From: Parvibaculaceae bacterium
GTDB lineage: Bacteria > Pseudomonadota > Alphaproteobacteria > Parvibaculales > Parvibaculaceae
Assembly: GCA_028283765.1 (NCBI GenBank)
Contig: JAPWJY010000008.1
Location: 1,493,001-1,557,000, forward strand
DNA length: 64,000 nt
Direction of reading: 5' to 3'
Shown here: positions 36,675 to 47,723 of the stretch, in pieces
How the letters are laid out: the number at the start of each line of letters is the position of its first letter
How positions within the stretch are numbered: the first letter of the stretch is position 1
Notes under the pieces: generated by a model
Seen by the model: the letters and a program-made list of their open reading frames with translations, nothing else
Told to the model about the DNA's origin: nothing
Database searches by the model: none
Translations under genes and position numbers: made by a program

Positions 36675-37708
36675 CACGCCGCCTCCTTCCTGTCCGGAAC
36701 ATAAAGTTCCCTCAGCGCTTCATCCGCGCCGAGGCCATAAAAACCTTCGATGGCCTGAATGACGTCGCCCGGTTCGCTCATGCGCACAATCGCGTGGCGC
36801 AGATCGGACGCGCCTGCGTTTTCCGGGGCGACGTTTTCCAGATAGGCCGCCAGATGCTTGCGCGCCATGCGCACGCCCAGTTTCGGCCCGTAGAGCGCCA
36901 GCATGTCGGCATAATGCGCCCTGACGATGCCGCCCTGCTCCTCGTGGGACGGCGCGGCAAGGCGTTCGCCGCCGGTCGCCAGATGATGGGCGATCTCGCG
37001 CAGCAGCCACGGCCGGCCGACAGCGCCTCGCCCGACCATCACGCCGTCGGCGCCTGAAAGACACAAAATCTCGTCCGCATCCTCGACCGAGGCCACATCG
37101 CCATTGGCGATCACCGGAATGGAGACCGCGTCCTTGACCCTTGCGATAAAGCCCCAGTCCGCCCGGCCCTTGTAGAACTGGCAGCGGGTGCGGCCATGCA
37201 CGGTCACAAGCGCGATCCCGGCCGCCTCGGCGCGTTTCGCCAGTTCCGGCGCGTTGCGGCTGTCATCGTCCCAGCCCGTGCGCATCTTCAGCGTTACGGG
37301 GATCGAAACCGCACCGATGGTTGCTTCTATGATCGCAAGCGCATGATCGAGGTCGCGCATCAGCGCCGAGCCGCAGGCTCCCGACGTCACCTGCTTGGCC
37401 GGGCAGCCCATATTGATGTCGATGATGTCGGCTCCGGCGGCCTCGGCCAGCGCCGCGCCTCGCGCCATCCATTCGGGATCGCGCCCGGCAAGCTGGATCG
37501 AGAGCGGAAACAGGTCGCCCGCCCCTGCCGCCCGGCGCACCACGTCGGGCCGGGCCCGGACCAGTTCGGCGCTCGCCACCATTTCGGACACGACAAGACC
37601 CGCGCCCAGCCGCGCCACGGTGCGGCGGAATGGCAGGTCCGTCACGCCTGCCATCGGTGCCAGCAGAACCGGGCTCGACAGGGTCAGGGGGCCAATTTGG
37701 ATGGTCAA
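36674..37708 (-). CDS. dusB: tRNA-dihydrouridine synthase DusB
   Basis: A 344-residue flavoprotein that reduces uridine in tRNA. Signature elements: [20 protein letters not shown] near the start, [20 protein letters not shown] with the catalytic Cys, [16 protein letters not shown] and [15 protein letters not shown] (FMN phosphate site). The initiation codon is TTG at 37708, since the next ATG is within the conserved APMAGV. Divergent from ispDF, separated by 115 bases. Confidence 0.93.
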   Translation of the reverse strand: MTIQIGPLTLSSPVLLAPMAGVTDLPFRRTVARLGAGLVVSEMVASAELVRARPDVVRRAAGAGDLFPLSIQLAGRDPEWMARGAALAEAAGADIIDINMGCPAKQVTSGACGSALMRDLDHALAIIEATIGAVSIPVTLKMRTGWDDDSRNAPELAKRAEAAGIALVTVHGRTRCQFYKGRADWGFIARVKDAVSIPVIANGDVASVEDADEILCLSGADGVMVGRGAVGRPWLLREIAHHLATGGERLAAPSHEEQGGIVRAHYADMLALYGPKLGVRMARKHLAAYLENVAPENAGASDLRHAIVRMSEPGDVIQAIEGFYGLGADEALRELYVPDRKEAA

Positions 37709-37823
37709 TTATTGGGCACTCAACAAAGTTGCTTAAATTTTCGACACAATAGCCTGCCCATCGCTCTTGCAGCAAGCAGAAAACCCGCTTGCGCCGGCAG
37801 CCCGGCGATGCGAGGAAGTCACC

Positions 37824-39020
37824 ATGAGCAACGCCGCCCCGCCTTCGGACACCATTGTCGCCGCCCTCATCGTCGCGGGCGGGCGTGGAACCCGCATGGG
37901 CGAAGGGAAACCCAAGCTTTACCGCCCGGCCGGCGGCGAAACCGTGCTGCGGCGGACGCTCAGGACTTTCGCGGCCCACGACGGCATCGACCTTATACAG
38001 GCCGTCATCCATCCCGACCATATCGCGGATTATGAAGAGGCCGCCAGAGGCTTGCCGAAGCTTTTGCCGCCCTGTTCCGGGGGCGGCGAGCGTCAGGATT
38101 CGGTCCGGCTCGGGCTCAGGGCGCTGGCAGTCCACACACCGGGCCGCGTGCTGATCCATGACGGCGCGCGTCCGTTCGCGAGCCCGGACCTCATCACCGC
38201 CGCCATCGAGGCGCTGGACAGCCACCAGGCGGCGCTCCCGGCCCTCCCCGTCGTCGATACGCTGCGCCGGGGCCATGATGGCCGGGCGGGCGAAACGCTC
38301 TCCAGAGAGGCTCTCTACCGCGTTCAGACCCCTCAGGCGTTCAGCTTTCAGGCGATCCTGAAAGCCCATGAAACCATGGCCGGGACCAGCCATACCGACG
38401 ACGCGGCGATCGCGCAGGCGTGCGGCATCGAGGTGGCGCTGATCGAGGGCGAGGAAGACAATTTCAAGATCACCACGGCACCGGACATCGAGCGCGCCGA
38501 ACGCCTTATAAAAGCAAGGGAACAGCGCGGCATGGGGCAGGTCCGGGTCGGCATGGGCTATGACGTGCACCGTTTCGGGCCCGGCGAAAGCCTGATGCTG
38601 TGCGGGGTGGAGATCGTCCACAGCCATGGCCTGATCGGCCATTCGGATGCGGATGTCGGCCTCCACGCGCTGACCGACGCCATTCTGGGGGCCCTTGGAG
38701 ATGGCGATATAGGTAGCCATTTCCCCCCTTCGGATCCCAAATGGCGAGGGGTCGGCTCGCACCTGTTCCTTGCCCATGCGGCCCGTCTGGCCGCGGAAAA
38801 AGGGGCTAGCCTCAACCATGCCGACATTACCATAATCTGCGAGCGTCCGAAGGTCGGACCTCACCGCGAGGCGATGCGCGCGCGCATCGCCGACATCCTC
38901 GCCATCCCGCTCGACCGGGTCAGCGTCAAGGCCACCACGACCGAGGGGCTGGGCTTTACCGGACGGGCCGAAGGCATCGCCGCGCAGGCGGTGGCAACGC
39001 TGGAGTTTCCCGCTTCATGA
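37824..39020 (+). CDS. ispDF: Bifunctional IspD/IspF (MEP pathway)
   Basis: A 398-residue fusion. The N-terminal ~225 residues are IspD ([32 protein letters not shown]) that couples CTP to methylerythritol phosphate. The C-terminal ~160 are IspF ([40 protein letters not shown]) that forms methylerythritol cyclodiphosphate. Such fusions are common in Alphaproteobacteria. Start chosen at ATG 37824, with GAGGAAG upstream. Overlaps pgpA by ATGA. Confidence 0.96.
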   Translation: MSNAAPPSDTIVAALIVAGGRGTRMGEGKPKLYRPAGGETVLRRTLRTFAAHDGIDLIQAVIHPDHIADYEEAARGLPKLLPPCSGGGERQDSVRLGLRALAVHTPGRVLIHDGARPFASPDLITAAIEALDSHQAALPALPVVDTLRRGHDGRAGETLSREALYRVQTPQAFSFQAILKAHETMAGTSHTDDAAIAQACGIEVALIEGEEDNFKITTAPDIERAERLIKAREQRGMGQVRVGMGYDVHRFGPGESLMLCGVEIVHSHGLIGHSDADVGLHALTDAILGALGDGDIGSHFPPSDPKWRGVGSHLFLAHAARLAAEKGASLNHADITIICERPKVGPHREAMRARIADILAIPLDRVSVKATTTEGLGFTGRAEGIAAQAVATLEFPAS

Positions 39021-39538
39021 CCCCGCCGCACAGCAAGTCGAACAGACGCTGGATCATTCCGCTGCCGCCCGGCCTCGACCGCTTCGACCCGGTGGTTCTG
39101 CTGACCACATGGTTTCATGCCGGGCGCTTCGCCAAGGCCCCGGGCACATGGGGTTCCCTTGCCGCCCTGCCCTGCGCGCTCATCATCCATGCGCTGGCGG
39201 GTTCATGGGGATTGCTCGTCGCGGCGCTTATCTGTTTTGGCGCAGGGGTCTGGGCAACCGGCGAATATGCCCGCATCTCGGGCCGCAAGGACCCCTCGGA
39301 AGCCGTGATCGACGAAGTTGCCGCGCAATGGCTGGTATTGGCCTTCGCCCCTTTCGCGCTCCTGCCCTGGCTTGCGTCCTTCGCCTTTTTCCGCCTTTTC
39401 GACATCTGGAAGCCCTGGCCCGTCGGCGTGGCCGACCGCGCGCTCACGGGCGGCTTCGGCATCATGGCGGATGACATTCTGGCCGCCATCTATGCCATAC
39501 TGACGCTTGCGATCATCCGTTTCATCCTTGGGCTTTGA
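39017..39538 (+). CDS. pgpA: Phosphatidylglycerophosphatase A
   Basis: A 173-residue membrane phosphatase that makes phosphatidylglycerol. Family blocks: [36 protein letters not shown] (DE pair), [20 protein letters not shown] and [16 protein letters not shown], with acidic metal ligands. Several membrane helices are present. It overlaps the ispDF stop and precedes cinA by 6 bases, so the three are an operon. Confidence 0.92.
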   Translation: MTPPHSKSNRRWIIPLPPGLDRFDPVVLLTTWFHAGRFAKAPGTWGSLAALPCALIIHALAGSWGLLVAALICFGAGVWATGEYARISGRKDPSEAVIDEVAAQWLVLAFAPFALLPWLASFAFFRLFDIWKPWPVGVADRALTGGFGIMADDILAAIYAILTLAIIRFILGL

Positions 39539-39544
39539 GCGCGC

Positions 39545-40039
39545 ATGAGCATTTATCCCCGCCCCCTGCTGCATCTCGCCCAACAGGTGCTGGCCGACTG
39601 CAAGGCCGCCGAAATCATGCTGGCGACGGCTGAATCCTGCACCGGCGGGCTCATCATCGGCTGCCTGACGGAAGTGCCGGGCTCATCCGCCGTGGTCGAT
39701 CGCGGCTTCATCACCTACACCAACGAGGCCAAGCGCGAGATGCTGGGCGTGCCGGGAGACCTTCTGGCCGATTATGGCGCCGTCAGCGAACAGGTCGCCC
39801 GCGCCATGGCCGAAGGCGCGCTGATGCGCTCGCGTTCCCAGATCGCGGTCTCGGTCACCGGCGTGGCGGGACCGGGCGGCGGCACGGCGCTCAAGCCGGT
39901 CGGCATGGTTCATTTCGGGGTTGCGCGCGAGGGCAAGAGCATCCTGCACGAGGTGCAGCGGTTCGGCGACATCGGCCGCGACGAAATCCGCCTCAAGACG
40001 GTGGAAACGGCGTTCAACCTGCTGCTCAGGATGATATGA
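39545..40039 (+). CDS. Nicotinamide-nucleotide amidohydrolase PncC (CinA C-terminal type)
   Basis: A 164-residue stand-alone CinA C-terminal domain. LATAESCTGGLIIGCLTEVP and FITYTNEAKREMLGVP form the family start, VSVTGVAGPGGGT the catalytic loop. These enzymes deamidate NMN to nicotinate mononucleotide in NAD recycling. The N-terminal MoCF domain of full CinA is absent, as in many bacteria. Converges with the RatA-like gene, whose stop lies inside it (overlap of 14 bases). Confidence 0.9.
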   Translation: MSIYPRPLLHLAQQVLADCKAAEIMLATAESCTGGLIIGCLTEVPGSSAVVDRGFITYTNEAKREMLGVPGDLLADYGAVSEQVARAMAEGALMRSRSQIAVSVTGVAGPGGGTALKPVGMVHFGVAREGKSILHEVQRFGDIGRDEIRLKTVETAFNLLLRMI

Positions 40040-40502
40040 CTGCCGCCTCGCCGCCGACGCCGTAAACCTCGTCGGCGCGATCGACGAACGCCTGCACCAT
40101 GCGCTCGAACACCCTGGAAAAGAGCGCATCGATCATGCCCTGAAGCAGGCGGTTCTTGAAGGCGAAGTCGATATAGAAATGGATGCGCGAGCCGCCCTCC
40201 GGCAGGGGCTCAAAGCGCCATTCGTTCTCCAGATGCTTGAACGGCCCGTCGATGTAGCTGACGTCGATCTTCAGCGCCGCCTGATTGAGGCTGACGCGGC
40301 TGGTGAACTGTTCACGGAACATCTTGTAGGCGGCAATCAGATCGGCCGTGATGATCTCGCCCTCGGGGCCCTGCTCACGCTTGCGGACGCGCAGGCCCGC
40401 GCACCATGGCAGGAACTCGGGATATTGCTCGACGCCCGCGACCAGCGCGAACATCTGCTCCGCCCCGTGCGGCACGTCTTTTGTCTGCCGGATGGTCGCC
40501 AT
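40026..40502 (-). CDS. RatA/COQ10-like START-domain protein
   Basis: A 158-residue polyketide-cyclase/START protein. It has VPHGAEQMFALVAGVEQYPE, FLPWCAGLRVRKRE and RIHFYIDFAFKNRLLQGMID, the RatA/COQ10 pattern. In yeast COQ10 binds ubiquinone and helps respiration; E. coli RatA was described as blocking 70S assembly. In Alphaproteobacteria this gene usually accompanies lipA, as here (6 bases upstream of it), which fits a respiratory role better than a toxin; no RatB antitoxin gene is visible. Confidence 0.85.
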   Translation of the reverse strand: MATIRQTKDVPHGAEQMFALVAGVEQYPEFLPWCAGLRVRKREQGPEGEIITADLIAAYKMFREQFTSRVSLNQAALKIDVSYIDGPFKHLENEWRFEPLPEGGSRIHFYIDFAFKNRLLQGMIDALFSRVFERMVQAFVDRADEVYGVGGEAAVISS

Positions 40503-40508
40503 GAAGGA

Positions 40509-41468
40509 TCAGCCCCGGCCCATCGAAGCCAGCCGCGCCGCGCGGAGCTGATCGAAATCCGCATCCGCGTGATAGGAGGAACGTGTCAGGGGACTTGCCG
40601 AAACCATATGGAATCCCTTGGTGCGGGCAATCGTTTCATAGGATTTGAACTCGTCGGGATCGACGAACCGGTCCACCGCCGCATGCTTGCGCGTGGGTTG
40701 CAGATATTGCCCGATGGTCAGGAAATCGATATGCGCCGAGCGCATGTCGTCCATTACCTGCAAAACCTCCTCGCGGCTCTCGCCGAGCCCGACCATGATG
40801 CCGGACTTGGTGAAGATGGTGGGATCGATCTGCTTGACCGTGTCGAGCAGCCGCAGGGAATGGAAATAACGCGCGCCGGGACGGATCTTGAGATAGAGCC
40901 GGGGCACGGTTTCAAGATTGTGGTTGAACACGTCCGGCCGCGCCGCCACGACCTTTTCCAGCGCTTTTTCCTTACGCAGAAAATCAGGCGTCAAAATTTC
41001 AATGGTGGTCAGGGGCGCCGCCTCGCGGATCGCCTGAATGACCTCGACGAAATGCTGCGCGCCGCCATCCGACAGATCGTCGCGGTCGACCGAGGTGATG
41101 ACCACATGGCGCAGGCCGAGCTTGGCCACAGCTTCCGCCACCCGGCGGGGCTCGTCCGCATCGAGCGGCCCCGGCATGCCGGTCCGTACGTTGCAGAAGG
41201 CGCAGGCCCGCGTGCAGGTGTCGCCCATGATCATCATGGTGGCGTGGCGCTGGGACCAGCATTCCCCGATATTGGGGCAGCCCGCCTCCTCGCAGACGGT
41301 GACGAGGCCGTTTTCCTTCACCACCTTCTTCGTCTCGGTATAGACGGGCGAGCCGGGCGCGCGGACGCGAATCCAGTCCGGCTTGCGCAGAACAGCCGTG
41401 TCGGGCCGGTGCGCCTTTTCCGGATGGCGGGGTCTGAGGCCGTTGGTGGTGTCGAGGATCGTGACCAT
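40509..41468 (-). CDS. lipA: Lipoyl synthase LipA
   Basis: A 319-residue radical-SAM enzyme that inserts two sulfurs into octanoyl groups. The auxiliary 4Fe-4S motif [12 protein letters not shown] and the SAM cluster motif [10 protein letters not shown] are intact, and the C-terminal [13 protein letters not shown] segment is present. ATG 41468 (MVTILDTT) is chosen; a longer start at 41489 is possible. It supplies the lipoyl groups used by the pdh genes nearby. Confidence 0.96.
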   Translation of the reverse strand: MVTILDTTNGLRPRHPEKAHRPDTAVLRKPDWIRVRAPGSPVYTETKKVVKENGLVTVCEEAGCPNIGECWSQRHATMMIMGDTCTRACAFCNVRTGMPGPLDADEPRRVAEAVAKLGLRHVVITSVDRDDLSDGGAQHFVEVIQAIREAAPLTTIEILTPDFLRKEKALEKVVAARPDVFNHNLETVPRLYLKIRPGARYFHSLRLLDTVKQIDPTIFTKSGIMVGLGESREEVLQVMDDMRSAHIDFLTIGQYLQPTRKHAAVDRFVDPDEFKSYETIARTKGFHMVSASPLTRSSYHADADFDQLRAARLASMGRG

Positions 41469-41528
41469 GGGATGGCTTTCGCTACGCAAACACCCTCAAG
41501 AGATAGAGATTACAGCGAGGATAATCAA

Positions 41529-42287
41529 TTACCCATGGCCGCCGCCGGGCTTGTCTTCGCCCGGCTGACGCCGGGCCCGGCGGCCCTTTGCCGCCAGATT
41601 GAGAGATTCGACCCCCAGAGAGAAGGCCACGGCGAAGTAGAGATAGGCCTTGGGAATATGGAAATGAAGCGCGTCGGCCACCAGCGAGATGCCGATCAGG
41701 ATGAGGAAGCTCAGCGCCAGCATCTTTACCGTCGGGTGCCGCTCGACGAAGGCCGCGACCGATTCGGCGGCGAACATCATCACCCCCACGGCGGCGATGA
41801 CGGCGAAGGCCATGATCTCGAAATGGCCGGACATGCCGACCGCGGTCATGACCGTGTCGAAGGAGAACACGATGTCGATGATCGCGATCTGGAGCACCAC
41901 GGACCAGAGGCTCGGCATCTTCTTCGTCTCGTGGTGCGCTTCCTCGTCCCTGCCTTCGACGGTGTGATGAATCTCGATGGTCGATTTCGCCAGCAGGAAG
42001 AGGCCGCCGGACAGCAGCAGAATGTCGCGCCAGGAAATGTCGAGATCCGCGACCGTGAACAGCGTTTCTCTCAGCGTCACGATCCAGGCCGCCGAGGCGA
42101 GCAGCATCAGCCGGGTGACGACGGCGGCCAGCAGGCCGAGCTTGCGGCCAAGCTTCTGCTGGTGTCTGGGCAGCCTGCCCGCGAGGATCGAAAGGAAGAT
42201 CAGATTATCGACACCCAGCACGACCTCCAGCAGGGTCAGTGTCAGCAGGCTGGCCCAGTTTGTGGGATCAAGAAAAATGTCGAGCAT
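41529..42287 (-). CDS. TerC-family membrane protein
   Basis: A 252-residue integral membrane protein with about seven helices and the TerC start LLTLTLLEVVLGVDNLIFLS, where the acidic E-x5-D pair in helices is conserved; a second block is AIIDIVFSFDTVMTAVGMSG. TerC proteins take part in metal (Mn) export or tellurite-resistance systems; the substrate cannot be told. Between lpdA and lipA on the same strand. Confidence 0.88.
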   Translation of the reverse strand: MLDIFLDPTNWASLLTLTLLEVVLGVDNLIFLSILAGRLPRHQQKLGRKLGLLAAVVTRLMLLASAAWIVTLRETLFTVADLDISWRDILLLSGGLFLLAKSTIEIHHTVEGRDEEAHHETKKMPSLWSVVLQIAIIDIVFSFDTVMTAVGMSGHFEIMAFAVIAAVGVMMFAAESVAAFVERHPTVKMLALSFLILIGISLVADALHFHIPKAYLYFAVAFSLGVESLNLAAKGRRARRQPGEDKPGGGHG

Positions 42288-42336
42288 GTGACCTTCGGTT
42301 GCTGGTGACGGGAACGGACTGCTTCAGGCAGGTAAC

Positions 42337-43737
42337 TCAGATATGGATGGCCCTGCCATAGGCGTCGAGCACGGCTTCATGCATGGTTTCGCTCAAGGTC
42401 GGGTGCGGGAAGATCGAGGCGATCAGATCGGCCTCGGTCGCCTCCAGTGTGCGGGCAATGGTGTAGCCCTGAATAAGCTCCGTCACTTCGGCCCCGATCA
42501 TGTGCGCGCCCAGCAGTTCGCCGGTTTTGGCGTCGAACACGGTTTTGACGAGCCCGTCGGTTTCCCCCAGCGCAATCGCCTTGCCGTTGCCACGGAAGGG
42601 AAAACGGCCGACCCTGACCTCATAGCCCTGCTCTATCGCCTTCGCCTCGGTGAGACCGACGCTCGCCACCTGCGGGTTGGCATAGGTGCAGCCGGGCACG
42701 CGGCTGACGTCCAGCGGATGCAGCCCCTTCACGCCCGCGATGCGCTCGGCGGCCAGCACACCCTCATGGCTCGCCTTGTGGGCAAGCCACGGCGCGCCGA
42801 CCAGATCGCCGATTGCATAAATGCCGTTCACGCCGGTTTCCAGCCACTGGTTCACCATAACATGGCCCTTCTCGACTTTTACGCCGAGTTCGTCAAGCCC
42901 GAGATTTTCCACGTTTCCGGTGATGCCGACGGCGGAAATGACCCGGTCCACCGTGAGCGTCTGGCTCTTGCCATCCTTGAGCGCCAGCGTGGCGGTGACG
43001 TTATCCCCGCCTTTTTCGAGCTTCTCGACTTTGGCGCCGGTCAATATCTTGAGGCCGAGCTTCCTGAAGGCTTTTTCCGCAAGGCCGGAAATCTCCGCGT
43101 CCTCCACCGGCAGCACCCGGTCCATGACCTCGACCACGGTGACATCGACGCCAAAGGCGTTGTAGAAGCTCGCGAACTCGATGCCGATGGCGCCCGATCC
43201 GATCACCAGCAGGGATCTGGGCATGGCGTCTGGCACCATCGCCTCCCTGTAGGTCCAGATGAGCTTGCCGTCCGGCTCGATGCCCGGCAGGGTGCGGGCG
43301 CGGGCCCCGGTCGCAAGGATAATGTTCCTTGCACTGACGTCCTGCTTGTCCTTTTCGGTTTCGACGGCGATCTTGCCCGGCGCAGTGATTTTCGCCGTGC
43401 CCATGATCACATCGACCTTGTTCTTCTTCAGCAGGAACTTCACGCCATTGGAAAGCGTCGCCGCGACCTTGCGGCTGCGCGCGACGATGGCGGCGGAATC
43501 ATAGCCGACCTTCTCCGCGCTCAGGCCATAATCGGCGGCGTTCTGCATCAGATGATAGACTTCGGCCGAACGCAGCAGCGCCTTGGTCGGGATGCAACCC
43601 CAGTTGAGGCAGATGCCGCCCAGATTCTCGCGCTCGATCACGACGGACCTAAGGCCCAGTTGCGCCGCCCGGATCGCCGCCACATAACCGCCGGGACCGC
43701 CGCCAATCACGGCCACATCATAGCTGTCGTTTGCCAT
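42337..43737 (-). CDS. lpdA: Dihydrolipoamide dehydrogenase (E3)
   Basis: A 466-residue flavoenzyme. FAD loop GGGPGGYVAAIRAAQLG, redox disulfide GGICLNWGCIPTKALL, NAD loop VIGSGAIGIEFASFYNAFGV, and the C-terminal HPHPT-like FPHPTLSETMHEAVLDA with the active-site His. It reoxidises the dihydrolipoyl groups of the pyruvate dehydrogenase E2. Last in the pdhA-B-C-lpdA run; the lipA gene follows terC downstream. Confidence 0.97.
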   Translation of the reverse strand: MANDSYDVAVIGGGPGGYVAAIRAAQLGLRSVVIERENLGGICLNWGCIPTKALLRSAEVYHLMQNAADYGLSAEKVGYDSAAIVARSRKVAATLSNGVKFLLKKNKVDVIMGTAKITAPGKIAVETEKDKQDVSARNIILATGARARTLPGIEPDGKLIWTYREAMVPDAMPRSLLVIGSGAIGIEFASFYNAFGVDVTVVEVMDRVLPVEDAEISGLAEKAFRKLGLKILTGAKVEKLEKGGDNVTATLALKDGKSQTLTVDRVISAVGITGNVENLGLDELGVKVEKGHVMVNQWLETGVNGIYAIGDLVGAPWLAHKASHEGVLAAERIAGVKGLHPLDVSRVPGCTYANPQVASVGLTEAKAIEQGYEVRVGRFPFRGNGKAIALGETDGLVKTVFDAKTGELLGAHMIGAEVTELIQGYTIARTLEATEADLIASIFPHPTLSETMHEAVLDAYGRAIHI

Positions 43738-43749
43738 GGGTCTTGCCTT

Positions 43750-45066
43750 TCACAGCAGCATGGAGGCGGGATATTCGATATAGCCGCGGAACGCCTCAAG
43801 CAGCCTCGCCCCGAGCGCGCCATCGATGGCGCGGTGATCGCACGACAGGGTGACGGTCATCACGTTCGCCACCTCAAGCTTGCCGCCCCGCACCACGGCG
43901 CGCTCCTCGCCCTTGCCGACGGCAAGGATGGCCGCCTGCGGCGGGTTGATGACGGCGGTGAATTCCTTGATACCGAACATGCCGAGGTTGGAGATGGAAA
44001 AGGAGCCGCCCTCATATTCAGTGGGCTTGAGCTTCTTCGCCTTCGCCCGCTCGGCCAGATCCTTCACCTCGCTTGAAATCTGCGCGAGGCCCTTGGTTTC
44101 AGCCGCCTTGACGATGGGCGTGATGAGCCCGCCCTCCAGCGCCACGGCAATGCCGATGTCGGCGTGCTTGTGCTTTAAAAGCGCCGTGCCCGCGAAACTG
44201 ACATTCGCATCCGGCACCTGTTTCAACGCCAGCGCCGAGGCGCGGATGATGAAGTCGTTGACCGAAAGCTTGACGCCTTCCGGCGCACGCTCGTTCAGCA
44301 CCTTGCGCGCTTTCAGCACCTCGTCGATCTCGCAATCGATGGTCAGATAATAATGCGGGATTTCCTGCATCGCCTGGGCGAGCCTGCGGGCAATGGTGCG
44401 GCGCATATTGTCGAGCGGCACTTCCTCGTAGCTGCCGTCTTCATAGAACTTGCGCGGGTCGATGGCGGGACCGGGAGCGGCCGCGCCTGTCGAAGCCGGG
44501 GCCGCCGCCTTTTGCGGCACGCCCTCTTTCAGTGCCTTTTCCACATCCGCCTTGACGACGCGGCCACGCGGCCCCGTGCCCGTCAGCGACGAAAGATCGA
44601 CGCCCTTGTCCGCTGCGATGCGCCGGGCGAGCGGGCTTGCGAACAGCCGCGCGCCCTCATGCCCGTTCACTTCGGGCTTCGGCGTTCCTTCGGGCTTCGG
44701 CGCTCCGATCTTTGCCGGAGCGGGAGCAGGTGCCGCCTGAGCGGGTTTGGCTTCCGGTGCTTTCGCCTCGGGCGCTTTGGAAGCCGGAGCCGCCGCCGCA
44801 TCCTTCAGGGTGCTGACGTCCTCGCCCTCTTCCAGCAGAAGCGCGATGGGCGTGTTGATCCTGACGTTTTCCGCACCCTCCTGGACGAGGATCTTGCCGA
44901 TCCGGCCCTCGTCGGCGGCTTCATATTCCATCGTCGCCTTGTCGGTTTCGATCTCGGCGATGATGTCGCCGGCGTGGACCTCGTCGCCCTCCTTCACCAG
45001 CCATTTGGCGAGCGTGCCCTCCTCCATGGTCGGCGAGAGCGCGGGCATCAGAATTTTGATCGGCAT
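43750..45066 (-). CDS. pdhC: Pyruvate dehydrogenase E2 (dihydrolipoyl acetyltransferase)
   Basis: A 438-residue E2 with one N-terminal lipoyl domain ([11 protein letters not shown], lipoylated Lys), an Ala/Pro linker, a peripheral-subunit-binding domain ([20 protein letters not shown]) and the C-terminal catalytic domain with the active site [12 protein letters not shown] 45066 is chosen because GAGGAGAG is upstream; a longer reading overlaps pdhB. It transfers acetyl to CoA in the pyruvate dehydrogenase complex. Confidence 0.97.
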   Translation of the reverse strand: MPIKILMPALSPTMEEGTLAKWLVKEGDEVHAGDIIAEIETDKATMEYEAADEGRIGKILVQEGAENVRINTPIALLLEEGEDVSTLKDAAAAPASKAPEAKAPEAKPAQAAPAPAPAKIGAPKPEGTPKPEVNGHEGARLFASPLARRIAADKGVDLSSLTGTGPRGRVVKADVEKALKEGVPQKAAAPASTGAAAPGPAIDPRKFYEDGSYEEVPLDNMRRTIARRLAQAMQEIPHYYLTIDCEIDEVLKARKVLNERAPEGVKLSVNDFIIRASALALKQVPDANVSFAGTALLKHKHADIGIAVALEGGLITPIVKAAETKGLAQISSEVKDLAERAKAKKLKPTEYEGGSFSISNLGMFGIKEFTAVINPPQAAILAVGKGEERAVVRGGKLEVANVMTVTLSCDHRAIDGALGARLLEAFRGYIEYPASMLL

Positions 45067-45076
45067 CTGGCTCTCC

Positions 45077-46465
45077 TCAGCGATAGCAGACGGCCTTGAC
45101 CGTCTCCACCACTTCATCGGCGCTCGGCAGGGCAAGCTTTTCGAGATTGGCCGCATAAGGCATCGGCACATCCTTCTGCGTCACCCGCAGGATCGGCGCA
45201 TCGAGATAATCGAAGGCCAGCGCCTGCACCTGGGCGGCGATTTCCGCGCCGACACCGCTCTGCGGCCATGTCTCCTCGACCGTCACCAGCCGGTTGGTCT
45301 TCTTCACCGAGGCGATGACCGTGCCGATGTCGAGCGGACGCAGACTGCGCAGATCGATCAGCTCGACGTCGATCCCGAGCTTCTCAAGTTCCGGGATGGC
45401 GTCGAGGCAATAGGTGAGGCCGTGGCTGAACGAAACGACCGTCACATCCCTGCCCTCCTTCATCACCCGGGCCTTGCCGATGGAAAGGACATGATCGGGA
45501 ATATCCGGCACATCGAACGTCTTGCCGTAGAGGATTTCGTTTTCGAGGAAGATCACCGGATTGGGATCGCGGATCGCCGCCTTGAGCAGGCCCTTGGCGT
45601 CGGCCGCCGAGAACGGCGCGATGACGCGAAGCCCCGGCACATGGGAATACCAGGCCGAATAATCCTGGCTGTGCTGCGCGCCGACGCGCGCCGCGGGTCC
45701 GTTGGGGCCGCGAAACACGATAGGGCAGCTCATCTGGCCACCGGACATGTAGCGCGTCTTGGTCGCCGAGTTGATGATCTGGTCGATGGCCTGCATCGCG
45801 AAATTGAAGGTCATGAACTCGACGACGGGACGAAGCCCCGCCATCGCCGCGCCGACGCCAAGGCCGGTGAAGCCATGCTCGGTGATCGGCGTGTCGACGA
45901 TGCGGCTCGCGCCGAATTCATCGAGCAGGCCCTGCGTCACCTTGTAGGCGCCCTGATACTGGCCGACCTCCTCGCCCATCACGAACACGCTCGGGTCGCG
46001 GCGCATCTCTTCCGCCATGGCGTCGCGCAAGGCCTCGCGCACCGTCTGTCTGGTGAAGCTGGCGCCCTCGGGCAATTCGGGATCGGAGACGGCCTCGATG
46101 CGCGGCGCGGCGGACGCTTCCTTCGGCTCGGGTTTCTTTTCAGGCGCCGCCGCTTCCGTCTTTCCGGCGGGAGCACCGGCGGGCTTCACCTCCGGTTCCT
46201 TCACCTTCGCGTCGGCGCTGTCGCCCTCTTCCAGCAGCACCGCGATCGGCGTGTTCACCTTGACGTTGCCGGTGCCTTCCGCGACGAGGATCCTGCCGAT
46301 CCGGCCATCGTCGGCGGCCTCGAATTCCATCGTCGCCTTGTCGGTCTCGATCTCGGCGATGATGTCGCCGGAATGAACCTCGTCGCCTTCCTTCACCAGC
46401 CACTTGGTCAGCGTGCCCTCTTCCATGGTCGGCGAGAGCGCGGGCATCAGCAGGTCAATGGCCAT
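45077..46465 (-). CDS. pdhB: Pyruvate dehydrogenase E1 beta with an N-terminal lipoyl domain
   Basis: A 462-residue E1 beta subunit. The first ~80 residues are a lipoyl domain almost identical in pattern to that of PdhC ([27 protein letters not shown]), then a linker rich in Pro, Lys and Glu, then the TPP-dependent E1 beta domain ([40 protein letters not shown]). Lipoyl domains on E1 beta are known from Alphaproteobacteria such as Sinorhizobium. The stop codon is adjacent to pdhC. Confidence 0.96.
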   Translation of the reverse strand: MAIDLLMPALSPTMEEGTLTKWLVKEGDEVHSGDIIAEIETDKATMEFEAADDGRIGRILVAEGTGNVKVNTPIAVLLEEGDSADAKVKEPEVKPAGAPAGKTEAAAPEKKPEPKEASAAPRIEAVSDPELPEGASFTRQTVREALRDAMAEEMRRDPSVFVMGEEVGQYQGAYKVTQGLLDEFGASRIVDTPITEHGFTGLGVGAAMAGLRPVVEFMTFNFAMQAIDQIINSATKTRYMSGGQMSCPIVFRGPNGPAARVGAQHSQDYSAWYSHVPGLRVIAPFSAADAKGLLKAAIRDPNPVIFLENEILYGKTFDVPDIPDHVLSIGKARVMKEGRDVTVVSFSHGLTYCLDAIPELEKLGIDVELIDLRSLRPLDIGTVIASVKKTNRLVTVEETWPQSGVGAEIAAQVQALAFDYLDAPILRVTQKDVPMPYAANLEKLALPSADEVVETVKAVCYR

Positions 46466-47548
46466 TTACGCCTCCGCTTTCACGGATGATGCGTCCGGCG
46501 CGAGCACGTCGGTCCACAACTCGGCGGGGTCGGGCTCGGGGCTCGCCTGGGCGAATTCGGCCGCTTCGGTCACGATTGCCTTCACTTCCTTGTCGATCTC
46601 CTTGAACTTGTCCTCGGTCACGAACCCTTCGGCCAGCAGGCGCTGGCGCACCAGTTCCAGCGGATCATGATCGTGGCGCATCTTGTCCACTTCCTCCTTG
46701 GCGCGATATTTCGCCGGGTCGGACATGGAGTGGCCGCGATAGCGGTAGGTCTTCATCTCCAGAATGATCGGCCCCTTGCCGGAGCGGCACCACTCAAGCG
46801 CCATCGCGCAGGCGGCGCGCACCGCGCGCACGTCCATGCCGTCGACCTGCTCTCCGGGAATGTTGAAGGAGAGGCCGCGCCGCGACAGGTTGGTCTCGGC
46901 GGACGAGCGCGCGACGCTCATGCCCATGGCGTACTGGTTGTTCTCGATGACGTAGACCACCGGCAACTGCCAGAGTTCCGCCATGTTGAAGCTTTCATAA
47001 ACCTGCCCCTGATTGACCGCGCCATCGCCGAGGAACGTCAGGCAGACCTTGCCGTTGCCGGTATATTTGTTGGAAAAACCGATACCGGTGCCGATCGGCA
47101 CCTGCGCGCCGACGATGCCGTGGCCGCCGAAGAAATTCTTTTCCCGGCTGAACATGTGCATGGAGCCGCCCTTGCCGCGCGAATAGCCGCCCTCGCGCCC
47201 GGTCAGTTCAGCCATGACGCCCTTCGGGTCCATGCCGGTCGCCAGCATGTGGCCGTGATCGCGGTAGGCGGTGATGACCTGATCGCCCGGATCGCGCGCA
47301 CCGAGCGCGCCGACCACGACCGCCTCCTGGCCGATATAGAGGTGGCAGAAGCCCCCGATCAGGCCCATGCCGTACATCTGGCCCGCCCGCTCCTCGAAGC
47401 GGCGGATCAGCAGCATCTCGCGGTAAGCCGTCAACAGCTCTGGCGAGGTCATGGCGGTTTCGGGATCGGGAATGGGCGGAGTTACTATGGAACCCGCTAC
47501 GGCCGGTTTATCCCCGGTTTTCACGGATTCGGCTGCATCATTAGCCAT
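46466..47548 (-). CDS. pdhA: Pyruvate dehydrogenase E1 alpha
   Basis: A 360-residue E1 alpha with TPP motif GDGAVNQGQVYESFNMAELW...N, and the phosphorylation-loop-like region YRYRGHSMSDPAKYR, though bacterial proteins are not phosphorylated there. Start ATG 47548 (MANDAA) is chosen because GAGG is seven bases upstream; an ATG two codons earlier exists. A 175-base gap to ftsB holds its promoter region. Confidence 0.96.
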   Translation of the reverse strand: MANDAAESVKTGDKPAVAGSIVTPPIPDPETAMTSPELLTAYREMLLIRRFEERAGQMYGMGLIGGFCHLYIGQEAVVVGALGARDPGDQVITAYRDHGHMLATGMDPKGVMAELTGREGGYSRGKGGSMHMFSREKNFFGGHGIVGAQVPIGTGIGFSNKYTGNGKVCLTFLGDGAVNQGQVYESFNMAELWQLPVVYVIENNQYAMGMSVARSSAETNLSRRGLSFNIPGEQVDGMDVRAVRAACAMALEWCRSGKGPIILEMKTYRYRGHSMSDPAKYRAKEEVDKMRHDHDPLELVRQRLLAEGFVTEDKFKEIDKEVKAIVTEAAEFAQASPEPDPAELWTDVLAPDASSVKAEA

Positions 47549-47723
47549 CGGCATGCCTCGGTTGGAACGCTGCGACGAGATCGAAGTCTAACCCGCCACC
47601 GAAGCGAGCGCGACCCCCGTGCGCTCCTAACACATGCGCCTTAACGATTTGTTTTCAATATAATTTATGTGACAGACCGCCCGCGCGCGGTCCTGCCGCA
47701 ACGGACTCCGTGGGCCCGCGGGA

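Noticed and set aside
37263..38864. 533-residue minus-strand reading frame spanning dusB and ispDF
   Set aside because: Shadow frame crossing two clear genes (DusB minus in another frame, IspDF plus); no domain pattern.
40026..40502. Toxin of a RatA/RatB toxin-antitoxin pair
   Set aside because: No RatB partner is visible and the lipA neighbourhood favours a COQ10-like role.
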